NCBI RefSeq assembly: GCF_016918015.1
Contig: NZ_JAERMK010000001.1
Location: 170,225-234,224 of the forward strand
DNA length: 64,000 nucleotides
Reading direction: 5' to 3'
From: Glycomyces sp. YM15
GTDB taxonomy: Bacteria > Actinomycetota > Actinomycetes > Mycobacteriales > Micromonosporaceae
Below, in pieces: positions 62,551-64,000 of this stretch. Numbering within the stretch: the stretch's first letter is position 1; every line of letters starts with the position of its first letter. The notes beneath the pieces were generated by a model. It was not told where the DNA came from. It made no database searches and saw only the letters and a list, made by a program, of their open reading frames with translations. Made by a program: the position numbers and the translations under genes.

Positions 62551-63708
62551 ATGCCTGTCATGCGAACTCGGCGGCTCTTGGCCGTCACCGCCGCCTGCGG
62601 GGCGCTCGCCGCGGGGACGATCGCGGTGGTCGCGGCGAGCCCGGCGCACGCCGACGCCTGCGAGCGGATCGATTACACCGTTGTGAGCTCGTGGAACGGC
62701 GGCCACCAGGCCGCCGTGGCGCTCACGGCCGGGAGCGAGCCGGTGAACGGTTGGACCCTCGCGTTCGACCTGGCGGGCGGCGCCTCGGTCCAGAGCGCCT
62801 GGAACGTCGACTGGGAGCAGTCGGGAACGCGGTTCACCGGCTCCGACGTCGGATGGAACGGCGCGGTCGCCTCGGGCCAGACCCGCGAGCTGTTCGGGAT
62901 GATCGTCTCCGGCGGCGCGGTGCAGCCGCCTTCGTTCTCGCTCGACGGGATCGAATGCGGCGGCGTCAGCCTGCCGTCCGAGACCCCGAGTGAGACGCCG
63001 AGCGAGGACCCGACGACCGATCCGCCCGGACCGGTCGACTGCCCGGCCGGGGCCGTGTGCGACGACTTCGAGGACCAGACCGGCACCGTCCCCGGCGGCG
63101 ACTGGACCGTGGGCGCGGCCGACTGCACCGGCACGGGTACCGCGGCCGTGGACAAGGCGGTCGCCAACAGCGGCGGCACCTCGATCCGCATCGAGGGCGG
63201 CGCGACCTACTGCAACCACGTGTTCATCGGCCGCGACCTCCCGGCCGACGCCCAATGGTTCCGCGTCTACATGCGGCACGGCACCGCGCAGCCGCAGAAC
63301 CACACCACGATGATCGCCATGCAGGACCGGGCCGACGCCGGCGCCGATCTGCGCCTGGGCGGGCAGAACGGTGCGCTGCAATGGAACCGGGAGTCCGACG
63401 ACGCGACGCTGCCGGCCCAGAGCCCGGCCGGGGTGGCGTTGAGCCGGCCGCTGCCGGTGGCGGCCTGGACGTGCGTCGAGTTCCGGATCAGCGGCGGCGG
63501 GCTCGCCACCTGGGTCGACGGCGAAGCGGTCGAGGGCCTGGTCGTGGACGGCGCGCCGACCCATGACGTGGACGCGCAGTGGCTCGCGAAGCCGGACTGG
63601 AACCCCGATCTCGTCGATCTGCGGCTCGGCTGGGAGAGCTACGGGAACGACGCGGACACCCTCTGGTACGACGACGTGGCCTTCGGTCCCGAGCGGATCG
63701 GCTGCTGA
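62551..63708 (+). CDS. secreted CBM2 protein with Cip1-like C-terminal domain
   Basis: 385 residues with a Sec signal (about 1-34, ending SPAHA). Residues about 37-135 are a CBM2 cellulose/chitin-binding module: ACERIDYTVVSSWNGG at the start, VNGWTLAFDL, and ECGG at the end, closed by the Cys-Cys pair. A TPSETPSEDPTTDPP linker follows. The remaining 220 residues (VCDDFEDQTGTVPGGDWTVG, YCNHVFIGRDL, RVYMRHGTAQPQNHTTMI, WTCVEFRISGG, WYDDVAFGP) form a concanavalin-like sandwich resembling the Cip1-type proteins co-secreted with fungal and bacterial cellulases; an enzymatic activity (glucuronan or other lyase) is possible. GAGGAGG precedes the ATG. The Cip1 link is my inference. Confidence 0.75.
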   Translation: MPVMRTRRLLAVTAACGALAAGTIAVVAASPAHADACERIDYTVVSSWNGGHQAAVALTAGSEPVNGWTLAFDLAGGASVQSAWNVDWEQSGTRFTGSDVGWNGAVASGQTRELFGMIVSGGAVQPPSFSLDGIECGGVSLPSETPSETPSEDPTTDPPGPVDCPAGAVCDDFEDQTGTVPGGDWTVGAADCTGTGTAAVDKAVANSGGTSIRIEGGATYCNHVFIGRDLPADAQWFRVYMRHGTAQPQNHTTMIAMQDRADAGADLRLGGQNGALQWNRESDDATLPAQSPAGVALSRPLPVAAWTCVEFRISGGGLATWVDGEAVEGLVVDGAPTHDVDAQWLAKPDWNPDLVDLRLGWESYGNDADTLWYDDVAFGPERIGC

Positions 63709-63716
63709 AGCGGCGG

Positions 63717-63742
63717 CGCCCCGGCGAGCGATCGCCGGGGCG
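63717..63742 (+). terminator. terminator hairpin after CBM2 protein
   Basis: CGCCCCGGCGA-GCGA-TCGCCGGGGCG: an 11-bp perfect stem with a four-base loop nine bases after the stop. It also lies before the end of the convergent gene. Confidence 0.85.
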
Positions 63743-63747
63743 TCCTG

Positions 63748-64000
63748 CTAGCGGTTGAGCAGCAGCTCGAACAGGTCGAGCCGCCAGGCCGCGTCCCGGG
63801 CGACGAGGAAGCCGACGATGCCGAGCACCCAGCCGGTCGTGGAGGCGGCGTTCTTGACCATCCAGTCGTTGATCCGCTTGAGCAGCGGCTCCACGGCGTT
63901 GCGCGCGACCAGCCGGGCCGCGAGCAGCACCAGCGCCGGCAGCACCATCACCAGGCAGTACCCGGCCATCGTGAGCGTGATCCCCGCGGCCCCGATCCCG
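63748..64000 (-). CDS. GAP/Sap-type membrane protein (C-terminal part)
   Basis: The frame is open to the right edge and its C-terminus is inside the window. It contains two to three membrane segments (MAGYCLVMVLPALVLLAARL, TTGWVLGIVGFLVARDA) and the segment LLKRINDWMVKNA, which is typical of the sulfolipid-1-addressing protein (GAP/Sap) family, six-helix transport-like proteins. The visible part ends FELLLNR. The start is outside the window. Confidence 0.68.
   Translation of the reverse strand, partial: GIGAAGITLTMAGYCLVMVLPALVLLAARLVARNAVEPLLKRINDWMVKNAASTTGWVLGIVGFLVARDAAWRLDLFELLLNR

Noticed and set aside
63748-63969. Short complete gene starting at the ATG at 63969
   Set aside because: The frame stays open through the right edge with hydrophobic residues upstream of that ATG, so it is the C-terminal part of a longer membrane protein.

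Overview
The window is one contiguous piece of a high-GC, mycothiol-type actinobacterial chromosome. The grounds are very GC-rich codon third positions, IdeR/DtxR-type iron boxes, ECF42 sigma with a DGPF partner, a mycothiol-dependent isomerase-type gene, a CrtU-type aromatic carotenoid cluster, and many GTG starts with four-base stop/start overlaps. A Micromonosporales/Glycomyces-like filamentous actinomycete would fit, but the genus is inference. There is no prophage, no CRISPR array and no intact insertion sequence; one IS630-type relict is present.

Layout. 1-4,400: a co-directional minus-strand block of GAF histidine kinase, NarL-type regulator, two tandem secreted four-cysteine paralogues and a 40-residue Arg-rich peptide with a W-x-x-P leader-like start. 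4,500-13,000: SDR-queA-MFS operon, small membrane protein, second SDR, OmpR-type two-component system and LtrA-type membrane protein. 12,800-18,100: an iron-siderophore ABC importer (ATPase and two permeases) divergent from two tandem substrate-binding lipoproteins, with an IdeR box in front of each arm. 18,100-23,100: two large secreted enzymes, an ExeM/NucH-type nuclease and a PL11 rhamnogalacturonan lyase, separated by an extreme G/C homopolymer hairpin. 23,100-28,200: tRNA-Val(CAC) followed by a decayed zone (VOC pseudogene, IS630 relict, a small frame with no start codon), with a fatty-acid desaturase and a cold-shock protein.

28,200-38,000: a carotenoid cluster that supplies IPP isomerase, GGPP synthase, phytoene synthase, phytoene desaturase, a TspO-related membrane protein, lycopene beta-cyclase, CrtU (isorenieratene synthase), a Rieske protein and a methyltransferase, so an aromatic carotenoid with possible further oxidation or methylation is predicted. 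38,400-45,200: DHA2 efflux pump plus methyltransferase divergent from an XRE-cupin regulator, then a GbsR/MarR-regulated ABC-2 exporter and a hydrolase. 44,500-53,100: an AraC regulator whose reading frame has no stop of its own, a GH27 alpha-galactosidase, two GNATs, an SDR, an ECF42/DGPF pair, a VOC protein and a TipA-like MerR regulator.

53,100-57,400: a LacI-regulated sugar operon (ThuA-like plus two Gfo/Idh/MocA dehydrogenases) with matching operators before the operon and before lacI. 57,400-64,000: a hydrolase and DinB/mycothiol-type protein, argG with ARG-box-like repeats at its promoter, small unknown proteins, a VOC protein, a CBM2 secreted protein and a truncated GAP-type membrane protein. 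The strongest candidate for something undescribed is the kinase/regulator/four-cysteine-protein/peptide block at the left edge.
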